From assembly GCF_004770895.1 (NCBI RefSeq), contig NZ_RQHS01000022.1, positions 1 through 64,000 on the forward strand: a DNA stretch of 64,000 bases, written 5' to 3'. Source of the stretch: Leptospira dzoumogneensis. GTDB taxonomy: Bacteria > Spirochaetota > Leptospiria > Leptospirales > Leptospiraceae. The position numbers and the translations under genes are program-made. Below, one piece after another: positions 1 to 8,381 of this stretch (the first letter of the stretch is position 1; every line of letters begins with the position of its first letter). A model generated the notes under the pieces. The model did no database searches. It had not been told where the DNA came from and saw only the letters and a program-made list of their open reading frames with translations.

Positions 1-617
1 GCTCTATGTCTTGCGCCCATACGAGCATCGTCCAAATTTTGTGCCATAGGTAAGAATGCACCTGCACATGCGATTCTGTTCTGTTCTATGATGACCGCCC
101 CGTCATGGAGTGCAGTGTTCTTTTTGAATATGGTAAGAAGAAGGCTTGTTGATAGAATCGCATCCAACTGGACCGCTTGCTCCGCGATATCTTTTAGACT
201 ATGCTCTCTAACGATCGCAATCAGAGATCCGGTTTTGTTTTTAGCCATGATCTTGGAAGCTTCTACGATCTCATCCAGGTCGGTGGCGGTTTTTAAAAGG
301 AAAGGACGGAATAATCTAAGCCTCGCCATATCACCGGTGATCTTACGAAGTTCAGGCTGCAAAAGAACGATAATTGCAAACACGAGGGCTGGGCGGATAT
401 TATCAATGATCCAATCCAAAAGTTCAAAATTCAAAGTCTGGGCAAAAATCCCAAGCACCCAAATAAGACCGATCCCCAAAAGAAGTTGAACCCCTCTTGT
501 CCTGCGGATGGTAGAATAAAATTGATAAATTAAAAAGCTGACGATCAGTATATCCAGGACCATCACGATCCCGAACTTATCACTTTGGAATAAACTGATG
601 TTTTTTAAAAAATCCAT
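1..617 (-). CDS. cdaA: Diadenylate cyclase CdaA, C-terminus off the left edge
   Basis: Makes the second messenger c-di-AMP from two ATP at the inner membrane. The gene starts at ATG 617 and runs leftward off the window, leaving 205 complete codons. Three hydrophobic helices (about residues 15-33, 43-61 and 72-88) are followed by the DAC domain, with the active-site DGA motif at residues 172-174 (in LHDGAVII) and RHR at 203-205 just before the edge. This helix-plus-DAC layout is that of CdaA/DacA, not of DisA. It lies 10 bp after dapB on the same strand, so it is probably the third gene of a dapA-dapB-cdaA transcript, linking c-di-AMP output to cell-wall precursor supply. The family is about 270 residues, so roughly 60 are missing. 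Whether cdaR or glmM follows cannot be seen. Confidence 0.93.
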   Translation of the reverse strand, partial: MDFLKNISLFQSDKFGIVMVLDILIVSFLIYQFYSTIRRTRGVQLLLGIGLIWVLGIFAQTLNFELLDWIIDNIRPALVFAIIVLLQPELRKITGDMARLRLFRPFLLKTATDLDEIVEASKIMAKNKTGSLIAIVREHSLKDIAEQAVQLDAILSTSLLLTIFKKNTALHDGAVIIEQNRIACAGAFLPMAQNLDDARMGARHR

Positions 618-627
618 TCCAAGAACC

Positions 628-1434
628 TTATAACCCTAATACGGAAAACATATCGTAGAGGCCTTTTTCTCTTCCTACCAAAAATTCGGCGGCTTTTACG
701 GAACCGACTGCGAATGTTTTTCTGTCTTGAGCCTTATGGGAAATTTCCACTCTTTCTTCCGGAGTGAAAAAATAGACAGTATGATCTCCGATCACTTCTC
801 CCGCTCTAAGAGTATGGATCGCAATTTCTTTAGGATCTCTTTCCGGAAGAATTCCGTGGCGGCCATGTACAATATTTGACTCTGTGCGGGAAAGAGTCTC
901 CAAAAGGATTGTTTTTAGTTTTTCCGCAGTTCCGGAAGGAGCATCTTTTTTATGACGATGATGAATATCTTGTATCTCAATATCCGCCAGATCTCCCATC
1001 ACTTTTGCGGCGATCTCAGTCAGTTTAAAAAGAAGATTCACCCCGATGGACATATTCGGAGAATACACGATCGGAATAATTTTAGAAGTTTCTTTTAATA
1101 ATTCCTTATGAGTTTCCGTAAGGCCGGTCGTTCCAACTACAACAGGTTTTTTGAATTCCTTGCAGGTAGATAGAACATCCGACAAAACTTCTCTAATAGA
1201 AAAATCGATTACAGTATCCGATCCGGAAATGGATTTAGAAAGATCGTCCGAAAACAAAATTTCATTCTGTTTGAGTCCGGAATGTAAACCGGAATCCAAA
1301 CCTAAATAAACGGAACCCTTACCTACTACCGCAGCGGAAAGTTCAGAAACTTTAGATTGGGAAAGTACTTGGATAATAGCCTTCCCCATTCTTCCAGAAG
1401 CACCAATGACTGCGACACGATTCTTGCGGGCCAA
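628..1434 (-). CDS. dapB: 4-hydroxy-tetrahydrodipicolinate reductase DapB
   Basis: Second dedicated enzyme of the diaminopimelate/lysine pathway: NAD(P)H-dependent reduction of 4-hydroxy-tetrahydrodipicolinate in the cytosol. The 268 residues match the family's usual length. The N-terminal Rossmann fold carries [14 protein letters not shown] (7-20) and GTTG at 101-104. The catalytic and substrate-binding signature [13 protein letters not shown] lies at 158-170, with the expected His pair, Lys and the DAPSGTA loop. The start is a TTG at 1434, preceded by AAGGAA at good spacing; no ATG fits as well. The gene lies 10 bp after dapA and 10 bp before cdaA, so the three are almost certainly co-transcribed. 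Confidence 0.96.
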   Translation of the reverse strand: MARKNRVAVIGASGRMGKAIIQVLSQSKVSELSAAVVGKGSVYLGLDSGLHSGLKQNEILFSDDLSKSISGSDTVIDFSIREVLSDVLSTCKEFKKPVVVGTTGLTETHKELLKETSKIIPIVYSPNMSIGVNLLFKLTEIAAKVMGDLADIEIQDIHHRHKKDAPSGTAEKLKTILLETLSRTESNIVHGRHGILPERDPKEIAIHTLRAGEVIGDHTVYFFTPEERVEISHKAQDRKTFAVGSVKAAEFLVGREKGLYDMFSVLGL

Positions 1435-1444
1435 ATCGAATTCC

Positions 1445-2329
1445 TTATTTATAACCTTTTGTCAAAAGATCGGAAACCGTTTTTTTCAAACGGTCCGCAC
1501 CAGCGCCCGCACTCAGAGAAGTCAGAGGAAGACGTATCTCACCCGAACAGAATCCATTCCAACTCATCACTGCTTTGATCGGGATCGGATTCGTTTCTAT
1601 AAATGCTAATGCGAATAATTCTATAAAATCATAATGGATCTTTTGAGCGGAAGCTACGTCCCCTTTTTGAAAAGACTCCACCAATTTCACCAGACTTTCC
1701 GGAAATAGATTCGAGATCACGGACACTACACCTTTTCCACCTAAGGAAAGAAGAGGAAGGGTCAGATTATCATCTCCCGAAAGAACAGTCATCTTATCAT
1801 CTACAAGAGAGATCAATTTAGACATTTGTCCCAAATCTCCAGTGGCTTCTTTCATGGATCTGATCTTAGGATGTTCGGAAAGTCTCAGAACAGTTTCCGG
1901 CAATAAATTTACGGAAGTTCTTCCTGGAATATTGTACAACATCACAGGCACGGAAGAATGATCCGCGATCTCTTTGAAATGAAGATATAGACCTTCTTGG
2001 GTGGGCTTATTATAATACGGATTCACTTGGAGTATCCCGTCTACTCCGTCCTTGCAGGCAGCTTCGGTCAGTTCTACAGCCTCTCTAGTAGAGTTGGAAC
2101 CGGTACCGGCCACGACCAAAATCCGCTTTTTGACATGTTTCACGGTTTCGCGGATCAGTTCCGCGTGTTCTTCATGAGAAAGAGTAGGAGATTCGCCGGT
2201 GGTACCGCAAGGCACCACTCCGCTTACCCTTGCTTGGATCTGTTTGTCCAAAAGAGAAAAATAGGAATCATAGTCTATTTTCCCGTTGCGGAATGGGGTA
2301 ATAATGGCAGTAAATACGCCTTGAAACAT
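1445..2329 (-). CDS. dapA: 4-hydroxy-tetrahydrodipicolinate synthase DapA
   Basis: Condenses pyruvate with aspartate semialdehyde, the first committed step to diaminopimelate and lysine. I place the start at ATG 2329 (294 residues), because the family begins with a short strand like [12 protein letters not shown]; an in-frame start 36 bp upstream would add an unconserved tail. Seen directly: GTTGE at 42-46 (substrate carboxylate binding), Tyr132 in LYNIPGR, and the Schiff-base Lys160 in KEATGD. The fold is a TIM barrel, normally tetrameric. It is the first gene of the dapA-dapB-cdaA unit. AGGA lies about 11 bases before the ATG. The upstream gap holds a dispersed repeat rather than an obvious attenuator or lysine riboswitch. 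Confidence 0.96.
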   Translation of the reverse strand: MFQGVFTAIITPFRNGKIDYDSYFSLLDKQIQARVSGVVPCGTTGESPTLSHEEHAELIRETVKHVKKRILVVAGTGSNSTREAVELTEAACKDGVDGILQVNPYYNKPTQEGLYLHFKEIADHSSVPVMLYNIPGRTSVNLLPETVLRLSEHPKIRSMKEATGDLGQMSKLISLVDDKMTVLSGDDNLTLPLLSLGGKGVVSVISNLFPESLVKLVESFQKGDVASAQKIHYDFIELFALAFIETNPIPIKAVMSWNGFCSGEIRLPLTSLSAGAGADRLKKTVSDLLTKGYK

Positions 2330-2383
2330 AATATATAAATTCCTGATCCCAGGGCGATTTGGCAACCTCTTTACGCTCTAAGA

Positions 2384-2539
2384 TTCACGCAGAGGCGCGG
2401 AGACGCAGAGGATGTTTGGGGTTAGTTAAATAAAATAATCTTTTTAGCTTCGCGGCTTTGCGTCTCTGTGTGAAAAAACTCTGCGCCTCCGCGTCTCTGC
2501 GTGCCAAAAACTCTGTGCCTCCCAAATCTCCGCGTCTCT
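2384..2539. repeat. Dispersed CAGAG/CTCTG intergenic repeat, copy A
   Basis: Two-armed member of a repeat family found at eight loci in this window. The left arm (2384-2411) is a CACGCAGAGGCGCGGAGACG-type sequence. The right side (2451-2539) holds two or three inverted units of CTCTGCGTCTC type separated by short A-rich spacers. A folded transcript would give a long imperfect hairpin. It fills the gap between dapA and the end of the upstream MFS gene and touches the last bases of that gene. No open reading frame fits. It may act as a terminator or RNA-processing element, but no function is shown by the sequence. Confidence 0.8.
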
Positions 2540-3722
2540 AATAATGACTCCTCACCTGGTCCATTCTCCAGCTGAGATAGATCAATACTCCCATTTCCAG
2601 GAATCCGGACCAAACGAATGTGGAAGGAATTCCAATCCGATCCGAAAAAAATCCGGATAAAATCCCGGAGAACGCAGGCACCAAAAGAAAGACCAGGCTA
2701 TAAAGAGAAAGTATCCTTCCCCTGATATGATTTTCAGTATTTTGTTGGATCCCGGCCGGGATCAGAGTGATGATCACACCTGTCATAAACCCGAATACAA
2801 AAAACAAAATGCCGGTGAGAACCAAACTTTCCGCAAGAAAAGGGATGAGTGAAAATAGAAAACAACTGAAAAGCGCTGATCCGAAAAGAATATGCCCCTT
2901 CTTCTTTAAACCATGAAGAAGAAAGGTAACTCCCCCTCCGATCACAAGACCGACTCCCAAAGCGGAAAGTAAGGCGCCTCTTTCTCCTTCTCCCAATCCC
3001 AAAACTTCCTTAGCATATTTAGGAAGAAGTACCTGGACTGGGCCGACTAATAGGACCACGGCACCCATGAGGAGTAGGAACTGAGAAACCAGAGGAGAAT
3101 TTTTTAAATAAGAAACAAGCTCAGAGACCCCGGGCCCGGAAGAAGAAGTTTGGCTTCTCTCCCTCATCTGCACCGGGATCAAGACCAAAAAGAAAACACT
3201 TAGAACATAAGCGGAACCGATGCCCATAAAAACATATTTAAAGGAGAAAAATTCCTTAAAATATCCGGCCACCAAAGGAGCAAGACCATACCCAAAAAGA
3301 ACAAGAGTGTTTAACCAAACACTATGTTTTCCTATTTTAGAATGTTCTAATAGATCTCCAAGTATCGCAAATCTTCCCGGCATCACAAACGAAAGTCCGA
3401 TCCCTGAAAGAACCGAGGATACAAGAAGAAGGTAAGGTTTTCCGGGAGAGATCCATTCCAAATGTAATGCGAGAGCCGCAAATCCGGAACCGCAGGCCAT
3501 TGAGACCTGTGCCGCCGCAAGAAGCCATTTTCTGGAATATTTATCCAGCAATCTTCCCGCGGTAAAACTTAAGAACAATAAAGGAAAACATACAAAGAAG
3601 AATACCCATCCGGAGAAAGTATCCGAATTGGAAATACTTTGGGAAAGAATAATGGCGGTATAATTGAACATATTTCCCGCGAGCAGGCCTAGGATAGAAG
3701 ATAGATAATAAAAAAGAATCAC
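2538..3722 (-). CDS. MFS transporter, substrate unknown
   Basis: A 394-residue polytopic inner-membrane protein of the major facilitator superfamily with about 12 hydrophobic segments. The first spans roughly residues 3-27. A loop 2-3 signature of MFS motif A type (GRLLDKYSRKWLL) follows the second helix, and a weaker charged loop follows helix 8. This is the usual length for a 12-TM drug or metabolite exporter. The start is a GTG at 3722; the next in-frame ATG would cut into helix 1, so GTG is preferred although no strong ribosome site precedes it. It points towards dapA with a repeat between them, so an operon link is doubtful. Nothing in the sequence identifies the substrate. Confidence 0.85.
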   Translation of the reverse strand: MILFYYLSSILGLLAGNMFNYTAIILSQSISNSDTFSGWVFFFVCFPLLFLSFTAGRLLDKYSRKWLLAAAQVSMACGSGFAALALHLEWISPGKPYLLLVSSVLSGIGLSFVMPGRFAILGDLLEHSKIGKHSVWLNTLVLFGYGLAPLVAGYFKEFFSFKYVFMGIGSAYVLSVFFLVLIPVQMRERSQTSSSGPGVSELVSYLKNSPLVSQFLLLMGAVVLLVGPVQVLLPKYAKEVLGLGEGERGALLSALGVGLVIGGGVTFLLHGLKKKGHILFGSALFSCFLFSLIPFLAESLVLTGILFFVFGFMTGVIITLIPAGIQQNTENHIRGRILSLYSLVFLLVPAFSGILSGFFSDRIGIPSTFVWSGFLEMGVLIYLSWRMDQVRSHY

Positions 3723-3808
3723 ACATGGAGATTGATAAAAATCATCTCTCCGAGCAAGCCTAATTCAGAGTAGAAGTCGCCGAGTTTGGAGAGTCAACAA
3801 GGGGAAAT

Positions 3809-3835
3809 CACGCAGAGACACGGAGATACAGAGAG
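3809..3835. repeat. Dispersed repeat, copy B (single arm)
   Basis: A lone 27-bp arm of the same family (CACGCAGAGACACGGAGATA type) in the divergent gap between the MFS gene and the lipoprotein gene at 3911. No inverted partner lies within 100 bp, so it looks like a degenerate half-element. Confidence 0.7.
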
Positions 3836-3910
3836 TTTTAGGATGGGGTTTTATACATATACAGAAGCAAAATTGATTCAAATTTTCGATAATCAATTGT
3901 TATTCGAGAA

Positions 3911-4390
3911 ATGAAGATATATAAAGCGGCTATATTGGTTTTTGCTCTCGGATTTTTAACATGCAAAGAAGGCACAACGGACGTTCCAAATTCATTCATT
4001 TTTCCTTTATTACAAAATAATAACGGAACTCCTGGTACAAATCTGGCGCAGGTAACATTCGACTCTATTGAGTTTGATGATGTTCCGATCATTTCCTGCG
4101 ACTCCGATAATTCCAGCGGCCAAGGGATAGTGGTAGATCTTCCGGATATGTTCCCTCCCAACTATGTAGTCAAAATTGAAACTGTCCCCTCTAGCTCTTC
4201 TTATACTTTTCCGGTAGGAGGAGCACTCGATCTATATTTAGGCTCTTCTCATAAGCCGGATGACCCTACAAACTGCACTCTAACCAGAACTACCAATACC
4301 TTCTTAAGATACAGCGCAAACCTTTCGACTAACTGCACTGTGGCGAACCATACATTCAGCCGCTTGGAAATAGATTGTATCCCCAACTAA
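3911..4390 (+). CDS. Putative lipoprotein, function unknown
   Basis: 159 residues. The N-terminus has Lys2 and Lys5 followed by a hydrophobic core and a cysteine at residue 18 (LGFLTC), a loose spirochaetal lipobox, so the mature protein is probably lipid-anchored. After the anchor come low-complexity Asn/Gly/Thr residues and then a beta-rich region with four further cysteines that could pair (SCDSDNSS, NCTL, NCTV and DCIP near the C-terminus). This suggests a small disulfide-stabilised, secreted or surface domain. I do not recognise the family. It is flanked by a repeat upstream and an AT-rich gap with inverted repeats downstream, and no neighbour suggests a pathway. A minus-strand frame overlapping it is less convincing. 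Confidence 0.65.
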   Translation: MKIYKAAILVFALGFLTCKEGTTDVPNSFIFPLLQNNNGTPGTNLAQVTFDSIEFDDVPIISCDSDNSSGQGIVVDLPDMFPPNYVVKIETVPSSSSYTFPVGGALDLYLGSSHKPDDPTNCTLTRTTNTFLRYSANLSTNCTVANHTFSRLEIDCIPN

Positions 4391-4406
4391 TCCCTCAAGG
4401 AACAAG

Positions 4407-4517
4407 TGAACACTGTTCAAAATTATCGCCTGCAATATAGTCACTCATTCAAGGGATTAAATCAGTATATTATAAAAATTTAATTATATATCAAACATTA
4501 AATTCTAACAGTGTTCA
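4407..4517. promoter_or_regulatory. Inverted and palindromic TGAACA/TGTTCA elements in a 285-bp gap
   Basis: The gap 4391-4675 has no gene. At 4407-4419 lies the palindrome TGAACA-C-TGTTCA. Exactly 100 bp later (4507-4517) AACAGTGTTCA repeats the same 11 bases inverted relative to TGAACACTGTT at 4407-4417, and a looser GAATGTTCA follows near 4547. The arrangement resembles paired binding sites for a dimeric regulator upstream of the SGNH hydrolase gene. No regulator can be assigned. Confidence 0.4.
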
Positions 4518-4675
4518 GTGAAAGCCCACTCACTGTAATATTACGAATGTTCAATATAGATGAATTATTTTATAAGCAAAATATAATTGAAGTGACTTCG
4601 AAATTCCAGCTCTCATGCTTTGGCCTGAAGAGAATATAAAAATCTCCTTCAATAGAGAGTGGAGTTAATTTAAAA

Positions 4676-5950
4676 ATGAACATTCGAAACTTTTGGAAAA
4701 TCCTAAACGGGACTTTCCTAATCGTGGGAGCTTCCACGCTTTCGGCACAAAGCCAGGCGCAAATGTTTTCCAGACCCGGAGTAATCGGTGACTCCTTAAG
4801 CCAGGGTTTTTATGGCGCAACCGTAGAAGAGAAAACTCAGAATTGGGCTTATCCGGTTTTAGTTTCCAAACAAGCCGGTTCCAACGTTTCGTATAACGTG
4901 TTAAAGGGGCCTTACTTAAATTTCGAAGACGTGCTTAAAGGTGATTGCGGGGTATTCTGCATCGCTGCTTCCATCATCGGTGGAAACGGATCTACTGTTG
5001 GAACTCCAACACATGCAGGGATCACCGGAGCAGATTACACTACAGTTCTTCAAACTTCAGGTCAGTGTGAGAATATCAATGCAACTACTTGGGCAAAGGA
5101 TTGGTATTGGGAAACTTGGTATTGGTATACTTATCGTTGGGTGCAAGTTCCAGATTGCCAATCTCCTGATAAATTCCATCAATTCGGTTTAAGAAGTTCC
5201 GGAACTCAAATGCAAGTAATGCAGGCAGTAAAGCCTAGCTTCTTGTTCGGAACTGCTGCGGCAAACCATGTTCTTTGTACTGCATTGAGCACTTCTACGG
5301 ATTGTTTGGACCAAGCTAGATTTTTAAGAGATATCCGTTCTACAATGTCTAAAATGGCTGCGATCGGTTCTATCAAAGGCGGGGTTCTGTTCACTGTTCC
5401 AAATGTAACTTCTATCGCATTTTTGGAAAATTATAACGATCCTCAAGGAAGAACAAACTATTCGGGTTTGAAAGCATTCTTCCGTTCTTCAGTTTCAGAT
5501 CCTTCTCAAGTTTTAGATAAGAATGAAGTGGCAACAATCACCAACTTCTTAACTTCTATAAACAATGAAGTGAAGGCTCAGGCTGTTGCAATGGGATTTG
5601 CATTAGCGGATCTTAAAGTTCTTTTTGACGATTTAAAAGAGAATGGCCGTTTGATCAAAAGTCCTTCCGGTTATAGCCCTGGTTATGCAAAAGCAAACTG
5701 GCCTCTACCCGGTCAACCTGGTATTTTCGGCTTGGACGGAGTGCATCCGAATATGTATGGACATTCTGTTTTTGCAAACGAGCTGATCAAAGCGATCAAT
5801 TCCAAATACGGTTATTCGATTCCACAAGTGAGCGAATACACCGCTTGGTACTATGATTCCTTAAATCGTAATCCGGTTGATTTGAAAAAATTCCTGACAG
5901 ACACTCTGTTCGGTCAGTTTATTTCTTGGGTCATCGGAATTTTCGTTTAA
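4676..5950 (+). CDS. Secreted SGNH/GDSL-family hydrolase
   Basis: A 424-residue exported esterase/lipase-like protein. A signal peptide covers about residues 1-29 (hydrophobic core FLIVGAS, then Ala-Gln rich). Block I of the SGNH fold follows at once, GDSLSQG at 38-44 with the nucleophile Ser in GDS. The catalytic Asp/His block is near the C-terminus, [11 protein letters not shown], giving Asp354 and His357. A candidate oxyanion region is the FGTAAANH stretch near residue 195. The middle contains aromatic and Cys-rich insertions. The extreme C-terminus is hydrophobic ([12 protein letters not shown]), which may hold the protein to a membrane. Catalytic residues are seen; the substrate (lipid, carbohydrate ester or other) is not deducible. 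GGAG lies 11 bases before the ATG. It appears monocistronic. Confidence 0.8.
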   Translation: MNIRNFWKILNGTFLIVGASTLSAQSQAQMFSRPGVIGDSLSQGFYGATVEEKTQNWAYPVLVSKQAGSNVSYNVLKGPYLNFEDVLKGDCGVFCIAASIIGGNGSTVGTPTHAGITGADYTTVLQTSGQCENINATTWAKDWYWETWYWYTYRWVQVPDCQSPDKFHQFGLRSSGTQMQVMQAVKPSFLFGTAAANHVLCTALSTSTDCLDQARFLRDIRSTMSKMAAIGSIKGGVLFTVPNVTSIAFLENYNDPQGRTNYSGLKAFFRSSVSDPSQVLDKNEVATITNFLTSINNEVKAQAVAMGFALADLKVLFDDLKENGRLIKSPSGYSPGYAKANWPLPGQPGIFGLDGVHPNMYGHSVFANELIKAINSKYGYSIPQVSEYTAWYYDSLNRNPVDLKKFLTDTLFGQFISWVIGIFV

Positions 5951-6087
5951 TAGCTGTTGGCTAGCCCCTAGCAAAATACTTATTGATAGAATAAGCTTTG
6001 TTACGGACTATAAAATTCCTAAATGTTTCCCGCTCGCATAGGGCGGGGAATATCTAAATTCAATCCTAATCTAAATTTCCTATCATC

Positions 6088-6771
6088 ATGCAATTTTTTC
6101 GTTCTCATTGGCCCTGGATCTCAGGCGCGGTTATTCTTATTATTTGTATTTTATTTATATTTTGGCCGGAAAGAAGGACCGGTTCTCCCAGTTTAGGAGA
6201 AGAAGCTTCCGAAATTGCAAATCGCAAATATGGCAGCAGCGGTACCTTAGAATTTCCGGATGCTCCTCACCCTTTTGAAGAAGATCCCGACTTAGAAGGA
6301 CCTGCTAAAAGACTTTGGCCTGCGGCTTTTAAAGAAAAAAAATCGGAAGAAGAAAGGGAAAAGATCAGAGAAGAATGGATCGATTTTGCCGCAAGATACC
6401 CTAAAAATATTTATATCCCAAGCGAATTCCGTCCTCAGCTCACATCTGAAGATGAGAAAAAAGCAAGAGAGCAGTTGGATAAGGTAACTTCCGCCGAATC
6501 CAAGTTTGCATTGTCCAGGAATGAAGGAAGATATGCTCAACCTGGATCAGTTCCGACACGTCCGAGCGATCCGAATGTAACCCCGGAAGAACAGAAGGCC
6601 TACTTCTCTTATAAAATTTCCGAATTAGAATCCAGGATACAGTTGGTCCAATATGCGATCCAGCAAGGTAGAATGGATGTTTCTCAAATCCCTCAGGCAA
6701 ATTCCGATATAATATCTTGGCAGAAGGAACTGTTACAATTAAGACAAGCTTCCGAATCGGTGCCTAGATAA
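6088..6771 (+). CDS. Membrane-anchored protein of unknown function, coupled to HEAT-repeat gene
   Basis: 227 residues: a short cytoplasmic N-terminus, one membrane helix (about residues 9-28, ending in FWPERR), then a soluble part rich in Glu, Lys, Pro and Arg. The first half of the soluble part is strongly charged (KEKKSEEEREKIREEW). The C-terminal 60 residues are predicted helical and Gln-rich and could form a coiled coil. No catalytic motif is visible and I do not recognise the family. Its TAA stop overlaps the ATG of the next gene (TAATG at 6769-6773), so both products are likely made together and may form a complex. No clear ribosome site precedes the ATG. Confidence 0.7.
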   Translation: MQFFRSHWPWISGAVILIICILFIFWPERRTGSPSLGEEASEIANRKYGSSGTLEFPDAPHPFEEDPDLEGPAKRLWPAAFKEKKSEEEREKIREEWIDFAARYPKNIYIPSEFRPQLTSEDEKKAREQLDKVTSAESKFALSRNEGRYAQPGSVPTRPSDPNVTPEEQKAYFSYKISELESRIQLVQYAIQQGRMDVSQIPQANSDIISWQKELLQLRQASESVPR

Positions 6772-8381
6772 TGTTTATGAAGTTTAAAGTATATTCTGTT
6801 TTCATTATGCTTTTACTGTCGTGTATGTTCGGAGCGGCGGCTTTTGGTTTGACTTTAGGATGTTTTGGCCCCCCTCGTCCGGACCTTCTACCCGAAGTAC
6901 AGGAAGAAGAAATTCCAAGTATAGGACAAGTCGCATCGGATCTGAAAAGCCAGAATCCGAGAACTAGAGCCCAAGCAATTTTAGAATTAGCATCCAGAAA
7001 CGAAAGAAAGTTCATACCGATCGCTCGAGAATGGATGAGATCTTCGGAAGAGATCACAAAAGGACCTTCAATCTTGGCACTAGGGATCTGGAAAGATAGA
7101 TCTTCTCTTCCTGAAATTCTGAATTTTTTAAATCCTAGATCAGGAATTGATCTAGGAACCGTTCTGGAAGCAATTGCAAGAATGGAAGATCCTCTGGCAG
7201 GAAATCGTGTAGCAAGTCTTTTAAACCAAGAAGATGCAAACATTCGATTATTAGCCGTGGATACCTTGGTCCGGATCAATGCGAGACAATCAGGGAACAT
7301 TATTTTAGCATCAGCCAAATCGAATAAAGATCCGGATAAAGCCAAAACATTTGCTATGGCATTAGGGAAATTGAATATTCCTGAAGCGGAAGATTATCTC
7401 ATAGATCTGTCCTCTCATTCCGAGCCTGGACCTACCTTGGCGGCAGCCTACTTGGCTCTCGGAAAGATCAGAAGTAAAAAATCTATTCCACTTTTAGTAA
7501 AAGCGATACAGGCGGATTTTGATAAGGGAAGAGAAAATTCTTCCATTGCTCTTATCGATATCAAAGATCCTAAAATTTTACCTTTAGTCCTTCCAATTTT
7601 AGAGAACCAAGACAAAGAGATCCGGTATAGAGCAGCAGATGTTTTGATCGGAGTTCCGGATCCAGGGTTTTCTCCCCGTATTTTAGAAGTTTTAGTTAAG
7701 GGTAAATCCTTGGCAAAAGCTCCGGCATCACATGTTTTAGGTCGTATTAAATTTCCCAAAGCAAGAGAAGAGATCGAAAAAACATTATTAGATCCTAATA
7801 TTCCAGACAGAGAGATCATAGCCCAATCCTTAGGATATTTGGGTGATAAAAAAAGTATCCCTGTGCTTGTTAAAATACTAAAAGAAGACCAAACAGAGGC
7901 AAGATACGGAGCTGTTTGGGCATTGGGAGCCATAGGCTCGGAAGAAGGACTTCCTTATATAGAAGAAGCTTGCAAGTCTAAAGATCAAAAATTGGCTAAG
8001 ATCGCTTCCGAAAGTTTAGGAATGATCGCTTCTCCTAAATCTCTTTCTCTTTTAGATAAAAAAACGGAGGAATTTCCCGATTTAGCACCAATCACTCTCT
8101 CGGCAATCACCTCTATTCCGGGAGAGGAATCCCGTAAAATTTTGGAAAAATATGCGGAGAGCGAAAATATCAACCTTCACCAGGTTGCAGTTTCTCAATT
8201 AGGAGCTAAAAAAGATCCGGCAAGTGTGCCTGTTTTAATTAAGTTACTCCAAGAAGATTCAAGATCTAGGAATAGAAAGCTGCTTATATCCGCCTTAAAA
8301 TCGGTAACCGGATTGAAGTTTGCTACCAAGAACGAATGGATCAATTGGTATATTTTAAATTTTTCTAAAAAACATCCGTAA
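6771..8381 (+). CDS. HEAT-repeat lipoprotein
   Basis: 536 residues. A hydrophobic N-terminus contains two possible lipidation cysteines, Cys18 (LLLSC) and Cys31 (LTLGC); the second better fits the length of the hydrophobic stretch. From about residue 55 to the end the protein is a run of some 12-14 HEAT/PBS-lyase-type helical repeats with recurring A..LG.I....S.P.L motifs (for example YGAVWALGAIGSEEGLP). Such solenoids are scaffolds for protein binding, so it is probably an envelope-bound scaffold, perhaps partnered with the membrane protein whose stop codon overlaps its start. An alternative start lies two codons in (MKFKVYS). Its 3' end overlaps the convergent phosphatase gene by 17 bp. Confidence 0.8.
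   Translation: MFMKFKVYSVFIMLLLSCMFGAAAFGLTLGCFGPPRPDLLPEVQEEEIPSIGQVASDLKSQNPRTRAQAILELASRNERKFIPIAREWMRSSEEITKGPSILALGIWKDRSSLPEILNFLNPRSGIDLGTVLEAIARMEDPLAGNRVASLLNQEDANIRLLAVDTLVRINARQSGNIILASAKSNKDPDKAKTFAMALGKLNIPEAEDYLIDLSSHSEPGPTLAAAYLALGKIRSKKSIPLLVKAIQADFDKGRENSSIALIDIKDPKILPLVLPILENQDKEIRYRAADVLIGVPDPGFSPRILEVLVKGKSLAKAPASHVLGRIKFPKAREEIEKTLLDPNIPDREIIAQSLGYLGDKKSIPVLVKILKEDQTEARYGAVWALGAIGSEEGLPYIEEACKSKDQKLAKIASESLGMIASPKSLSLLDKKTEEFPDLAPITLSAITSIPGEESRKILEKYAESENINLHQVAVSQLGAKKDPASVPVLIKLLQEDSRSRNRKLLISALKSVTGLKFATKNEWINWYILNFSKKHP

Noticed and set aside
88..489. Plus-strand reading frame of 133 codons
   Set aside because: It lies antisense to cdaA, whose DAC motifs are clear.
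3838..4161. Minus-strand frame of 107 codons
   Set aside because: It overlaps the lipoprotein gene at 3911, which has a lipobox and a better composition.
6028..6051. Hairpin before the membrane protein at 6088
   Set aside because: Only five continuous pairs and no T-run.
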